Shown here piece after piece: positions 51,406-59,753 of a stretch of 64,000 nt of DNA. Below the pieces are notes generated by a model. It did not search any database, was not told the DNA's origin, and saw only the letters and a list, made by a program, of their open reading frames with translations. The DNA is taken from NCBI RefSeq assembly GCF_900112425.1, contig NZ_FOLP01000019.1, positions 51,610 to 115,609 of the forward strand, in the 5' to 3' direction. The stretch comes from Variovorax sp. OK212. GTDB lineage: Bacteria > Pseudomonadota > Gammaproteobacteria > Burkholderiales > Burkholderiaceae_C. Positions within the stretch are counted from its first letter, which is position 1, and each line of letters begins with the position of its first letter. Position numbers and translations under genes: made by a program.

Positions 51406-52337
51406 GCCGCCTGCGCCGGCTGGCGTTGCAGGGGCTCGCCGCTGCCCTTGCCTTCGCGGGGTGCGTTGTGCACGCGGCCTCCTCCTCGCAGTTCTGCGAT
51501 CGCGCGGTACCGCTCAGCGCAAGCCAGCAGGATCGCCTGCTGCGCTTCACCGCCGCCGTGCAGGACGCGCTCTCGGCCACGGGCAGCGACGCCGTGCTGA
51601 TCAGCCGCTCCGGCCTGGACCTCTCGCGCTTTCGCATCCGCTACTCGCACGCCGCCATCGCGTGGAAGGCAGAGGGCGGCAGAGAGGGCGGCAGAGAGGG
51701 CGGCATCTGGTCCGCGCGGCAGCTCTACTACGCCTGCGACGAGGGGCACCCGCGCCTCTACGACCAGGGCCTGGCTGGTTTCGTCATGGGCATCGACGAC
51801 GCCGCGCTGGGCTACGTCTCCATCGTGGCCCTGCCGCCCGAAGCAGCACAGGCACTGCGGGGCGCGGCGCTCGACACGCCGCGCGCCGTGCACCTGCTGG
51901 CCGCGCGCTACAGCGCCAACGCCTATCCCTTCAGCCTGCGCTACCAGAACTGCAACCAGTGGGTGATGGAACTGCTCGCCGTGGCGTGGGGCGGCCTGCC
52001 CGACGGCAACGACCTGCGACGGCGCGCCCAGCAATGGTTGCGCGACGCGCCCTACAAGCCGGCGGCAGTCGATGTCGGCTCGCATGCGCTCGTCTTCGCG
52101 TCGAGCTTCGTGCCGCTGCTGCATCTGGACGACCACCCGCAGGAAGACATCTACGCCCTGAAGCTGCGCGTGAGCCTGCCCTCGACCGTCGAAGCCTTCG
52201 TGCGCGAACGCCACCCGCTGAGCGAACGCGTCGAGCTGTGCCACGACGGCAGGCAGATCGTGCTGCACCGAGGGTGGGAACCCGTCTCCGACGGCTGCCT
52301 GCCCGGTGCGGGCGATCGCGTCGTCGCGCTCGACTGA
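51402..52337 (+). CDS. DUF2145-family secreted protein
   Basis: This 311-residue protein has a signal peptide (residues 1-25, ending VVHAAS) and a DUF2145 body: FCDRAVPLSASQQDRLLRFT, DAVLISRSGLDLSRFRIRYS, HAAIAWKAEGG, YPFSLRYQNCNQWVMELLAV and VDVGSHALVFASSFVPLLHL. The Cys-Asn-rich QNCNQW and His stretches recall papain-like (NlpC-like) folds, but that is a guess. The start is a TTG at 51402 that overlaps the previous stop (TTGA). A 12-bp in-frame tandem repeat encodes EGGREGGREGG at about residues 90-100. Confidence 0.8.
   Translation: MSRLRRLALQGLAAALAFAGCVVHAASSSQFCDRAVPLSASQQDRLLRFTAAVQDALSATGSDAVLISRSGLDLSRFRIRYSHAAIAWKAEGGREGGREGGIWSARQLYYACDEGHPRLYDQGLAGFVMGIDDAALGYVSIVALPPEAAQALRGAALDTPRAVHLLAARYSANAYPFSLRYQNCNQWVMELLAVAWGGLPDGNDLRRRAQQWLRDAPYKPAAVDVGSHALVFASSFVPLLHLDDHPQEDIYALKLRVSLPSTVEAFVRERHPLSERVELCHDGRQIVLHRGWEPVSDGCLPGAGDRVVALD
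51668..51704 (+). repeat. In-frame 12-bp tandem repeat in the DUF2145 gene
   Basis: Two exact GGCAGAGAGGGC units (51678-51701), preceded by a 10-bp version GGCAGAGGGC, encode Gly-Gly-Arg-Glu repeats. Because the unit is a multiple of three, copy changes keep the frame. Confidence 0.9.
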
Positions 52338-52340
52338 ACC

Positions 52341-52400
52341 GCACCAACGCGCACCAACGCGCACCGACGCACACCAGCGCGCACCAGCGCGCACCGGCCT
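52341..52400. repeat. 10-bp tandem repeat between the DUF2145 and small lipoprotein genes
   Basis: Six 10-bp units follow GCACCAACGC with drift to GCACCAGCGC and GCACCGGCCT. The array fills most of the 88-bp gap between the two genes. One turn of DNA per unit means equal motifs face the same side of the helix. Confidence 0.9.
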
Positions 52401-52425
52401 TCAGCCCACCGACCGAACGAGAACC

Positions 52426-52647
52426 ATGAAATACCTCTCGAGTTTTGCAGCCGCCCACGCCGCGGTGATCGCGCTGGTGATCGGCGTCTTCCTCATCGAC
52501 GGTTGCGCGCACCGGCAAGCCCGCACGGGGCCGAACGCGCCCAATTTGCGGGATGCGCGGGATGCGCGGGATGTGCCGGATGTGCCGGCTTTGGCATTCC
52601 CGAACCCGCAGGGCCGCGCCACGACGGCAAAGGGAGCCCGGCCGTGA
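52426..52647 (+). CDS. Small lipoprotein or anchored peptide upstream of the response regulator
   Basis: This 73-residue protein has a hydrophobic segment (AAAHAAVIALVIGVFLIDGC, residues 8-27) ending in a lipobox-like LIDGC. A tail with Asp-Ala-Arg/Asp-Val-Pro repeats encoded by 9-bp units follows (52550-52588). It may be a small lipoprotein or a single-pass anchor. Its stop overlaps the GTG start of the response-regulator gene, indicating coupled translation. No family is recognised. Confidence 0.6.
   Translation: MKYLSSFAAAHAAVIALVIGVFLIDGCAHRQARTGPNAPNLRDARDARDVPDVPALAFPNPQGRATTAKGARP
52550..52588 (+). repeat. In-frame 9-bp tandem repeat in the small lipoprotein gene
   Basis: Four units run GGGATGCGC, GGGATGCGC, GGGATGTGC, CGGATGTGC, encoding Arg-Asp-Ala and Pro-Asp-Val repeats. 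Confidence 0.85.
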
Positions 52648-53324
52648 ACGTCCTGCTCCTCGGACCCGGGCACGGGCTGCGCGACACGCTCGGCGCCATG
52701 CTCGCAAGGTCCGGCTTCGCCGTCGACGAGGCCGACACGCGCAGTGCCGGCGCATGGCTCCGCGCCGGCAAGCCGTATGCGCTGGTTGTTCTCGACGCGG
52801 GCCAACCTGAGGAGATCCATGCGGCGGTTCATGCAGTGATAGGTGCGGTCCGCCGATGCACCGCCGCCCCGTTGCTCGTGCTGACGCAGCGAGACCCGCT
52901 GGCCGATCGTCTCGAAGGACTGGCGCTGGGGGCGACCGAGTACCTGGTCAAGCCCTGTGCGCCCGCCGACCTGCTGGCGCGCGCGTGGGCGCTGGCATCT
53001 CGCGGCCACGAGCCGGAGGCGGGCCTCCTGCGGCTGGCCGACCTGGCGGTCGACCGGGAGCGCGGCAAGGCGTTCCGCCAAGGCGTGGATCTCGGCCTCA
53101 GCGCCACCTTGTTCGAGCTGCTGGACGTGCTGATGGCGCACAAGGGCGAGGTGCTGTCGCGCGCCGAGCTCATCAGGGCCGTGTGGGGATCGAATGCCCA
53201 GGAGCGCGACAACATGGTCACGGTCGGCATCCTCAGGCTGCGCCAGAAGCTGGACGGTCCGTTCGCACTGAAGCTGATCCACACGGTGCGCGGCGGGGGC
53301 TACGTGCTTGCGCTCGGCCCCTGA
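52644..53324 (+). CDS. OmpR-family response regulator with degenerate acidic pocket
   Basis: This 226-residue protein has a receiver domain (residues 1-118) and a winged-helix DNA-binding domain (about 130-225; LSATLFELLDVLMAHKGEVL, then MVTVGILRLRQKLDG and IHTVRGGGYVLAL). The phosphoacceptor Asp in LVVLDAG and the Lys in EYLVKPC are present. The usual Asp/Glu pair after beta-1 is replaced by Gly-Pro-Gly (LLLGPGHGL), so Mg2+ binding and phosphorylation are doubtful. The GTG at 52644 follows AGGGAG and overlaps the small-lipoprotein stop. No histidine kinase is adjacent. It may be a phosphorylation-independent regulator. Confidence 0.85.
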   Translation: MNVLLLGPGHGLRDTLGAMLARSGFAVDEADTRSAGAWLRAGKPYALVVLDAGQPEEIHAAVHAVIGAVRRCTAAPLLVLTQRDPLADRLEGLALGATEYLVKPCAPADLLARAWALASRGHEPEAGLLRLADLAVDRERGKAFRQGVDLGLSATLFELLDVLMAHKGEVLSRAELIRAVWGSNAQERDNMVTVGILRLRQKLDGPFALKLIHTVRGGGYVLALGP

Positions 53325-53346
53325 CCGCGCCCCCGGCCGCCGGTTG

Positions 53347-56300
53347 CTACGCCGGATGGCCGGCGACAGCCCCTGCGCCAAGCCGTGAACGCGTGCGCGC
53401 CTCTCGCGCCCGCTCGATCCACGCGTACAGCGTCGGCATGAAGAACAGCACCAGCGGCAGCTGCACCACCAGCCCCGAGATGATCGCGACGGCCAGCGGC
53501 TGCTGCATCTCGGAGCCCGCGCCGATGGCCAGCGCCAGCGGCAGCAGCGTGAGGATGGCCGCGAGCGTGGTCATGGCAATCGGCCGCGCGCGGAACTGGC
53601 CGGCGCCCACCAGGCTGCGGCGCAGGTCGCGGCCCGCGCGGTGGCGCTGCCGCTGCTCCGAGAAATAGAACACCGCCACCTCGGTCGCGATGCCGATGAT
53701 CATGGTCATTCCCATCATGGCCGAGATGTTGAGCTCGATGCCCGTGAGCCACAGCCCGATGAAGACCGCCGACACCGACAGCAGCGAGGTGCACAGGATC
53801 GACACCGCCACGGCGAAGCTCTCGTACAGGAACAGCAGCAGCAGGAACACCAGCGCCACCGCGGCCGCAAACACCGTCATCAGGCCCTTGAACGCGATCT
53901 GCTGCTGCTGGTAGAGGCCGCCGAGCTCGTAGTAGACCCCCCGCGGCAATGCGCCGTTGGCCGCCAGCGCCTGCTTGACGTCCTGCACCACCGAGCCGAG
54001 GTCCCGGCCTTCGATGCGGCCCGTGACGGCGATCATCGACTTGAGGTTTTCGCGCGTGATCTGCGGCTGCCCGCTCAACGTCTCGAAGGTGGCGATCCGG
54101 CGCAACGGCACCAGGTGGCCGTCGGGCGCACGCAGCGGCAGGTCGTCGAGCTGCGCCTGCGTCGCGCGGCTGCCCGCCGGCGTCCAGACGCGCACGCCGA
54201 CGATCTTGGTCTCCTGCGCATAGGACGTGGCGACCGAGCCCGCCAGCGCCGTCTGCAGCGCGCGCGTCACCTGGTCGGGGTCGAGCCCTTCCACCGCCGC
54301 GGCCACCCGGTTCACATGCACCGCGATGGCATCGCCGGCCGGGTTGATGCCCGAGCGCACCTCGACCAGCCCGGGCACCTTGCCGATGCGCTGCGCCACC
54401 TGCTCGGCCGCGCCGGGCAGCAGCTTCGGGTCGGCCGCGAACAGCTTCACCTCGACCGGCTGCGGCACCGCCGTCAGGTCGCCGATCAGGTCTTCCATGA
54501 GCTGCGCGAGCTCGACGTTCACGCCCGGCACCTGGTGCTCGACGCGGTTGCGCACGTCCTGCATGACCTCCTGCACCGGGCGCCGCTTGCCGGACTTCAG
54601 CCGGATGAAGAAGTCGCCTTGGTTGGTCTCGCTGAGGCCACCACCCAGGCCGGTGGCGGTGCGGCGCGAGTAGGTGTCGACCTCGGGCGTGTCGCGCACG
54701 ATGGTCTCGACCTGCCGCAGCAGCCGGTCGGTCTCCGACAGGGCGGTGCCCGGCGGCGTGCGGTAGTCGAGGATGAAGCCGCCTTCGTCCATCGACGGCA
54801 TGAAGCCCGTGCCGACCTGCCGGAACGCGAACCCACCCGCGCCGAGCAGCAGCGCCACGCACACCACCAGCACCCAGGGCCGCGCGATGCAGCGCAGCAG
54901 CCAGTGGCGGTAGCGCAGCTTGAACCAGCGCGTGGCGCGGTCGTCCGGCGCGGGCCTGTGCTGCCTGCCGAGCAGGAAGTGCGCGAGCAGCGGCACCGCC
55001 AGCCAGGTGACGAGGAACGAGATGGCCAGCGCCGACGCCATGGTGAGCGACAGCGCCTTGAAGAACGCACCCGTCACGCCCGAGAGAAACGCCAGCGGCG
55101 CGAAGATCACCAGCGTGGCCGCGCTCGAGCCCGCCAGCGGGCGCAGGAACTCCATCGCGGCGTCGACCACGCCCAGGCGCGTGCCTGCACCCTCCCGGCT
55201 CGCCTCGGCCAGCCGGCGCTCGATGTGCTCGATCATCACGATCGCGTCGTCGATCACCAGCCCCACGGCCGCGGCCATGCCGCCCAGCGTCATGATGTTG
55301 AAGCTCATGCCCAGCAGCTGCAGCACGACGATGGTGATGGCCAGCACCGCCGGCACCACCAGCACGGCGATGGCGGTCACGCGCAGGTTGCGCAGGAACA
55401 CCACCAGCACCAGCGCGGCGAGCACCACGCCGATCAGGATCGCGTCGCGCACGCTGCTGGCCGAGGCCGTCACCAGTTCGCTCTGGTCGTACCAGTTGGC
55501 CACGCGTACGTCCTTGGGCAACTGCGGCGCGAAGCCGTCCAGCGCGGCCTTCACGTCGGTGGCGATCTGCACGCTGTTGCTGCCCGGCTGCTGGCGGATC
55601 GACAGCAGCACCGCATCGCGGCCGTCGGCCGTCACGCGCAGCCACTCGGGCGTGGTCGAGCGCGCCACGCCGGCCACGTCGCCGATGCGCACCACGCCGT
55701 TGGTGCCGTTGGCCACCACGGTCTGGCGCACGTCGTCCACGCCGGCCAGCCGTGTGTCGGCCAGCACCAGGTAGAGCTTGTAGTGGTCCTCCAGGCGGCC
55801 GGTGGCGCTCAGCGAGTTGCCCGCCGCGAGCGCTTTCGACAGGTCGTCCATCGACAGGCCGTAGGCCTGCAGCCGGCGCGGATCGGCGGTGACGCGCACC
55901 TCTTCCGACGCGCCGCCCTGCACCTGCACCGTGGCCACGCCCGCGATGCCCGAAAGCAGCGGCCGCAGCTGGTAGCTCGCGAGGTCACGCAGCGCGGTCG
56001 GCGACAGGCTCTTGGAGGTCAGGCTGTAGGCAATGATGGGAAACACCGTCGGGTCCATGCGGCGCGCCGCGACGCGCGTGCCGGGCGGCAGTTGCGACTG
56101 GATCTGCGCCAGCGCCGCATTCACCTGCAGCGTGGCGGCCACCATGTCGGTGCCCCAGTCGAAGCTCACGGACACCTCGGCGCTGCCGCGGCTGGTGGTC
56201 GAGCGCACGTTGGTCACGCCGGCGATGCTGCGCACCGCTTCCTCGACCGGGCGCGTCACCTGCAGTTCCATCTGGCTCGCGGGCTGGTCGCCGGCGTCCA

Positions 56301-56445
56301 GCGACAGCGACACGCGCGGAAACTGCACCGTCGGAAACAGCGACACCGGCAGCCTGAACGCGGCCAGCGCGCCGGCCAGCGCGAGCAGCGCCACCAGGAA
56401 CAGCACGGAACGGCGATGCGCGGACAGCCATGCCGCCGCCTTCAC
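53347..56445 (-). CDS. RND efflux transporter permease
   Basis: This 1032-residue inner-membrane pump belongs to the AcrB/CusA superfamily. It has the first transmembrane helix (VLFLVALLALAGALAAFRLP), twin porter-domain repeats, the TM4 proton-relay region AAAVGLVIDDAIVMIEHIER, and FEDEGGFI-like MDEGGFILDYRTPPGTALSE at the start of the second half. The second-half helices include MMGMTMIIGIATEVAVFYFS. Features are intermediate between drug (HAE) and metal (HME) branches, so the substrate is open. The GTG at 56445 follows GGGAGG and overlaps the adaptor stop (GTGA). It is the third gene of a tripartite pump operon. Confidence 0.88.
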   Translation of the reverse strand: MKAAAWLSAHRRSVLFLVALLALAGALAAFRLPVSLFPTVQFPRVSLSLDAGDQPASQMELQVTRPVEEAVRSIAGVTNVRSTTSRGSAEVSVSFDWGTDMVAATLQVNAALAQIQSQLPPGTRVAARRMDPTVFPIIAYSLTSKSLSPTALRDLASYQLRPLLSGIAGVATVQVQGGASEEVRVTADPRRLQAYGLSMDDLSKALAAGNSLSATGRLEDHYKLYLVLADTRLAGVDDVRQTVVANGTNGVVRIGDVAGVARSTTPEWLRVTADGRDAVLLSIRQQPGSNSVQIATDVKAALDGFAPQLPKDVRVANWYDQSELVTASASSVRDAILIGVVLAALVLVVFLRNLRVTAIAVLVVPAVLAITIVVLQLLGMSFNIMTLGGMAAAVGLVIDDAIVMIEHIERRLAEASREGAGTRLGVVDAAMEFLRPLAGSSAATLVIFAPLAFLSGVTGAFFKALSLTMASALAISFLVTWLAVPLLAHFLLGRQHRPAPDDRATRWFKLRYRHWLLRCIARPWVLVVCVALLLGAGGFAFRQVGTGFMPSMDEGGFILDYRTPPGTALSETDRLLRQVETIVRDTPEVDTYSRRTATGLGGGLSETNQGDFFIRLKSGKRRPVQEVMQDVRNRVEHQVPGVNVELAQLMEDLIGDLTAVPQPVEVKLFAADPKLLPGAAEQVAQRIGKVPGLVEVRSGINPAGDAIAVHVNRVAAAVEGLDPDQVTRALQTALAGSVATSYAQETKIVGVRVWTPAGSRATQAQLDDLPLRAPDGHLVPLRRIATFETLSGQPQITRENLKSMIAVTGRIEGRDLGSVVQDVKQALAANGALPRGVYYELGGLYQQQQIAFKGLMTVFAAAVALVFLLLLFLYESFAVAVSILCTSLLSVSAVFIGLWLTGIELNISAMMGMTMIIGIATEVAVFYFSEQRQRHRAGRDLRRSLVGAGQFRARPIAMTTLAAILTLLPLALAIGAGSEMQQPLAVAIISGLVVQLPLVLFFMPTLYAWIERAREARTRSRLGAGAVAGHPA

Positions 56446-57611
56446 CTGGCGCCCTCCCGGACCTTCATGCCTTCCTTGAGCTCGTAGTTGCCGAGCGACA
56501 CCACGGGCAGCGCGGCATCGATCGCGCCGTCGACGGCGACCTGCCCGTGCACCTCGGCGCGCGGCTGCACGCCCACGCGGTGCGCCGCGCCGTCGCGCAC
56601 CTGGTACACATAGTCGCCCTGGCTGTCGTTGAGCACCGCGAGCCGTGGCACCAGCCAGCCGTCGACGCTGCCGGTCGAGATGCCGGCCTGCACCCGCATG
56701 CCGAGCACCAGCGCACCGGCCGACGCGGCCGGCACCTGCACCACGACATTGACCAGCTGCGTCTTCGGATCGACCAGGTCCTGCAGGCTCGCGACACTGC
56801 CCACGGCCGATGCGGGGGGGGGCGATACCGCCGATACCGCCGATACCGCCGATGCCGCCGCGCCGGTCGCGCCGGTCGCGCTGTCGCCGGCCGGCTGCGA
56901 CGGCAGCGCCGTCAGGCTCACGGGGTCGCCCACGTGCACCGCCGCGCGGCGGGCCGGCTCGATGCCGAGGTTGACGCGCAGCGTGTCGACACGCCCGAGC
57001 TGCAGGATCGGCGCGTTGGCCGCGAGCCGGTCGCCGAGCGCCGCGTTGAGCGCCGTCACCACGCCGTCGAACGGTGCCGTCACGGCCGATTCGCCGGCAC
57101 CGGCGCCGGTCTTGCGCAACGCATCGAGCGCGGCCTGCGCGTCCTGCTCGGTCTTGCGGGCCGCCTCGACCTGCGACACGGTGGCCAGCTGCAGCTTGAA
57201 GAGCGCCTGCACGCGCTGGCTCTCGCCCTGTGCGAGCTTCCATGCGCTCTGCGCGTTCAGGTAGGCGGTCTCCGAGGCCGGGTCGCCGGCCACGCGGGCC
57301 AGCACCGCGCCCTTGCGCATGCGCTGGCCCACCACCACCGGCAAGGCCACGAGCTGGCCCGCGCGCGGCAGGCTCATCGACTCGGACTGCGCCGGCGCCA
57401 CGTCGCCCCAGGCCGTCACGCTGACCGGCACGCGGGTGCGCACGGCGGCAACCGACGCGATGCTGGCCACCACGTCCTGCGCGGGCGGGGCGGCGGTGGT
57501 CTTGTTCGCGGCGCCGGCCTTGAACATCAGCACCGTGCCGCACGCCAGCAGTGCGGCGGCCACCACGGCGGCAACGGCCGTGAGCTGGAGGGAGATTCGA
57601 TGGGACTTCAT
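56442..57611 (-). CDS. RND periplasmic adaptor (membrane fusion protein)
   Basis: This 389-residue adaptor has a membrane anchor/signal (residues 8-30), a lipoyl half-motif (SMSLPRAGQLVALPVVVGQR), a helical hairpin (YLNAQSAWKLAQGESQRVQA), the second lipoyl half (SAVTAPFDGVVTALNAALGD) and a beta-barrel (RRAAVHVGDPVSLTALPSQP). An Ala/Val/Ser linker encoded by 9-bp repeats sits inside the barrel region together with a run of nine C on the coding strand. It overlaps the outer-membrane gene by ATGA and the permease by GTGA. It bridges permease and outer-membrane channel. Confidence 0.88.
   Translation of the reverse strand: MKSHRISLQLTAVAAVVAAALLACGTVLMFKAGAANKTTAAPPAQDVVASIASVAAVRTRVPVSVTAWGDVAPAQSESMSLPRAGQLVALPVVVGQRMRKGAVLARVAGDPASETAYLNAQSAWKLAQGESQRVQALFKLQLATVSQVEAARKTEQDAQAALDALRKTGAGAGESAVTAPFDGVVTALNAALGDRLAANAPILQLGRVDTLRVNLGIEPARRAAVHVGDPVSLTALPSQPAGDSATGATGAAASAVSAVSAVSPPPASAVGSVASLQDLVDPKTQLVNVVVQVPAASAGALVLGMRVQAGISTGSVDGWLVPRLAVLNDSQGDYVYQVRDGAAHRVGVQPRAEVHGQVAVDGAIDAALPVVSLGNYELKEGMKVREGAR
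56814..56859. repeat. Poly-G9 tract and four 9-bp repeats inside the adaptor gene
   Basis: Nine consecutive G (plus strand, 56814-56822) lie next to GATACCGCC x3 and GATGCCGCC (56824-56859). On the coding strand they give Pro-Pro-Pro and Ala-Val-Ser repeats. Homopolymers of nine are classic slippage sites; loss or gain of one base would truncate the adaptor and, by coupling, the permease. Confidence 0.85.
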
Positions 57612-59023
57612 GCGTGTTCCTTGAGGGCGGCGTCGTAGCCGCCGGTGAGGGTGAGCAGGCCGACGCGTTGCTCCTGGAGGGCCTGCATGGCGTCGATGCG
57701 TTCGCCCTGTTTGGCCAGCAGCGCGGCCTGCGCGCTCGCAAGGGCGAGCGCGTCGGCGTTGCCCGCCTGCCATGCGGCGTGCACGCGCTGCGCGCTGGCT
57801 TCGAGCTGCACGATGGCCGCGTCGATGCCGGCGAGCTGGCGCAGGCTGATCGCCTGCTCGGCCGTGACGCGCGCGATGTCGCTCACGCCGACATTCAGGC
57901 GCTGCTGGTACTCGGCGCGCAGCTTGTCGCGCGTGGCGTTCTGCACGGCGATCTCGCCGCGGTTGCCGTTGAACACCGGCAGGCCCAGCGTGATGCCGAA
58001 GCCGCGCGTGTAGCTGTTGCTGGTGTCGCGCGAGCGCTGCACGCCGAGCGTGAGCGCGGGGAACTGGCCGAGCAGCGCCACGCGCAGGCGTGCGTCCTGC
58101 GCGGCATAGCCCTCGCGCAGTGCCGCGATGTCGGGGCGCGCCGCGAGCCGGCCGTTGGCCCCGGCCCGCACGGCTTCGGTGTCGAACGGAGGCAGGGCCG
58201 GGCCGCCCTGCAAGCGCAGCGCGGTGTCGGGCGACAGGCCCAGCAGCGCGTGCAGGTCGCTGTCGGCCTGGTTGGTCTGGCGCTCGAGGTCGTGCAGCTG
58301 GCGCTCCACGTCCTGCAGCGCCGCCAGGTGCGGCGCCACCGCATCGGCCGTGAGCAGGCCGGCCGCGAGCGCCTCGCCGGTGCGGCGGTAGCGCTCGGCC
58401 ATCAGCGTGCGCGTGCGCTCGAGCAGGTCGCGCCGCCGCTGCGCGGCATCGAGGCGCACGTACAGCAGCCGGGCCTGGGCGATCACCTGCCACTCCTGCC
58501 ACAGCAGGTTGCCGCGCGCCTGCCGCACGTCGGCGTCGGCGGCGTCCACCGTGGCCGCATGCGTGATCAGCGCATTGATGGCGTAGCTCGCGCCGGCCAC
58601 GAAGGCGCTCGTGATGCCGGCACCGGTCACGTCGGGAAGATCACGCGTGAGGCTGACCTGCGGGTCGGGCAGCAGCCGGGCCGCGAAGGCCTGCGCGGCC
58701 GACACGCCGGCCGCGCTGCGCGCGATGCGCAGCTCGGGGTTGTTGACCACCGCGAGCGTGGCGACCTCGTCGAAGTCGAGCCCGTCGCTGGCGTCGAACG
58801 CTCTGGGCGCCAGCGCGGGCAGGGCGCCTTCGATGCCGTCGAGCGCGGCGTGCGGCACCGTCGCGGGGAACGAAGGCGCGCCGGGCAGCGGCGCGGCGTG
58901 GTACGTGGCGCAGCCGCCGAGCGCCGCGCCCAGCGCACAGATCGCGCCGAGGGTGGAGAGCTTGAAGAGCGTTGTGAGCCGCGGTGCGCGCCAGGGGTAG
59001 AGGGAATGTGCTGGGGCAGTCAT
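57608..59023 (-). CDS. TolC-family outer-membrane efflux lipoprotein
   Basis: This 471-residue outer-membrane channel component has a lipoprotein signal ending ALGGC (Cys about residue 38) and two outer-membrane efflux repeats: DEVATLAVVNNPELRIARSA, FAARLLPDPQVSLTRDLPDV and LGITLGLPVFNGN-like FGITLGLPVFNGNRGEIAVQ. It is the first gene of the pump operon. The start ATG at 59023 is 38 bp from the nearest PmrA-type box. The stop overlaps the adaptor start (ATGA). Confidence 0.87.
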   Translation of the reverse strand: MTAPAHSLYPWRAPRLTTLFKLSTLGAICALGAALGGCATYHAAPLPGAPSFPATVPHAALDGIEGALPALAPRAFDASDGLDFDEVATLAVVNNPELRIARSAAGVSAAQAFAARLLPDPQVSLTRDLPDVTGAGITSAFVAGASYAINALITHAATVDAADADVRQARGNLLWQEWQVIAQARLLYVRLDAAQRRRDLLERTRTLMAERYRRTGEALAAGLLTADAVAPHLAALQDVERQLHDLERQTNQADSDLHALLGLSPDTALRLQGGPALPPFDTEAVRAGANGRLAARPDIAALREGYAAQDARLRVALLGQFPALTLGVQRSRDTSNSYTRGFGITLGLPVFNGNRGEIAVQNATRDKLRAEYQQRLNVGVSDIARVTAEQAISLRQLAGIDAAIVQLEASAQRVHAAWQAGNADALALASAQAALLAKQGERIDAMQALQEQRVGLLTLTGGYDAALKEHA

Positions 59024-59060
59024 GTCGGTGCGTCCTGCCCCGCAGCTTCGGGGCCCGCGA

Positions 59061-59077
59061 CTTACCGAAGCCTTAAG
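59061..59077. promoter_or_regulatory. PmrA-type box 1 (between pump operon and PAP2-PmrAB operon)
   Basis: CTTACC-N5-CTTAAG is a direct repeat of hexamers with 11-bp period, the form of the PmrA/BasR box (CTTAAG-N5-CTTAAG). It is the nearer box to the efflux operon, 38 bp upstream of its start codon. Confidence 0.7.
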
Positions 59078-59105
59078 GTGCTGCGCCGCGCAGGGATTGG
59101 CGGGA

Positions 59106-59122
59106 CTTAAGCCGGCGTTAAG
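59106..59122. promoter_or_regulatory. PmrA-type box 2 (upstream of PAP2-PmrAB operon)
   Basis: CTTAAG-N5-GTTAAG matches the PmrA box in 11 of 12 specified bases. It lies 28 bp upstream of the PAP2 start codon and 45 bp (about four helical turns) from box 1. Confidence 0.78.
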
Positions 59123-59150
59123 TGACGAACGGCAAACATGCGGCCCCTGC

Positions 59151-59741
59151 ATGACCTTCGACAACATCCACCTCTTCGAGCTGATCAACGCCGGCGCGCA
59201 ACCCGGCTGGACCACGCTGGCGCTCGCGCGCGCCGTGGCGCAGTGGCTGGTGCTGGCCGTGCCGGTGGCCTGGCTGGCGCTCTGGGCGCGCGGCGCCCGC
59301 GCGGTGCGGCACGACCTCGTGCACGTGGCGGTGAGCGCCGCGCTGGCGCTCGGCCTCGCGCAACTCGTGGGCCTGGCATGGCCCTCGCCGCGGCCGTTCG
59401 CGCTGCACCTGGGCCACCAGTACCTGGCGCATGTCGGCGACCCGGGCCTGCCGAGCGACCACGTCACGCTGCTGTGGAGCCTCGCGTTCGCGGTGCTGGG
59501 AACGGCACGCGGTTCGTGGCTGGTGTTTCCGCTGCTGGCGGCGGGCTTGCTGGTCGGCTGGGCGCGGGTCTACCTCGGCGTGCACTTTCCGCTCGACGTG
59601 GCCGCCGCGCTGCCGGTGGCGGCGGTGGGTGCCGGGCTGGCGCTGGCGCTGCGCCCGGCGCTGGAAACATGGAGCCGGCCGCTGTGGTCGCGCTACGATG
59701 CCTGCGAGCGCGCCGCGTTGCGCTTCCTGCATCTGGACTGA
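59151..59741 (+). CDS. PAP2-family membrane phosphatase (undecaprenyl-diphosphatase / LpxT-like)
   Basis: This 196-residue integral membrane protein has the three PAP2 phosphatase motifs: WPSPRPFALH (motif 1, near residue 84), LPSDHVTLLW (motif 2) and RVYLGVHFPLDV (motif 3 with the catalytic His). Five or six hydrophobic segments surround them. Such enzymes dephosphorylate undecaprenyl diphosphate or transfer phosphate to lipid A. It heads the operon of the PmrA/PmrB-like pair, 12 bp upstream, under a PmrA-type box. The usual Lys of motif 1 is not evident, which is seen in some family members. Confidence 0.83.
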   Translation: MTFDNIHLFELINAGAQPGWTTLALARAVAQWLVLAVPVAWLALWARGARAVRHDLVHVAVSAALALGLAQLVGLAWPSPRPFALHLGHQYLAHVGDPGLPSDHVTLLWSLAFAVLGTARGSWLVFPLLAAGLLVGWARVYLGVHFPLDVAAALPVAAVGAGLALALRPALETWSRPLWSRYDACERAALRFLHLD

Positions 59742-59753
59742 GGCTTCACACCC

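Noticed and set aside
52341..52400. Considered as a CRISPR array
   Set aside because: Repeat units are contiguous 10-mers without spacers, and no cas gene is present.
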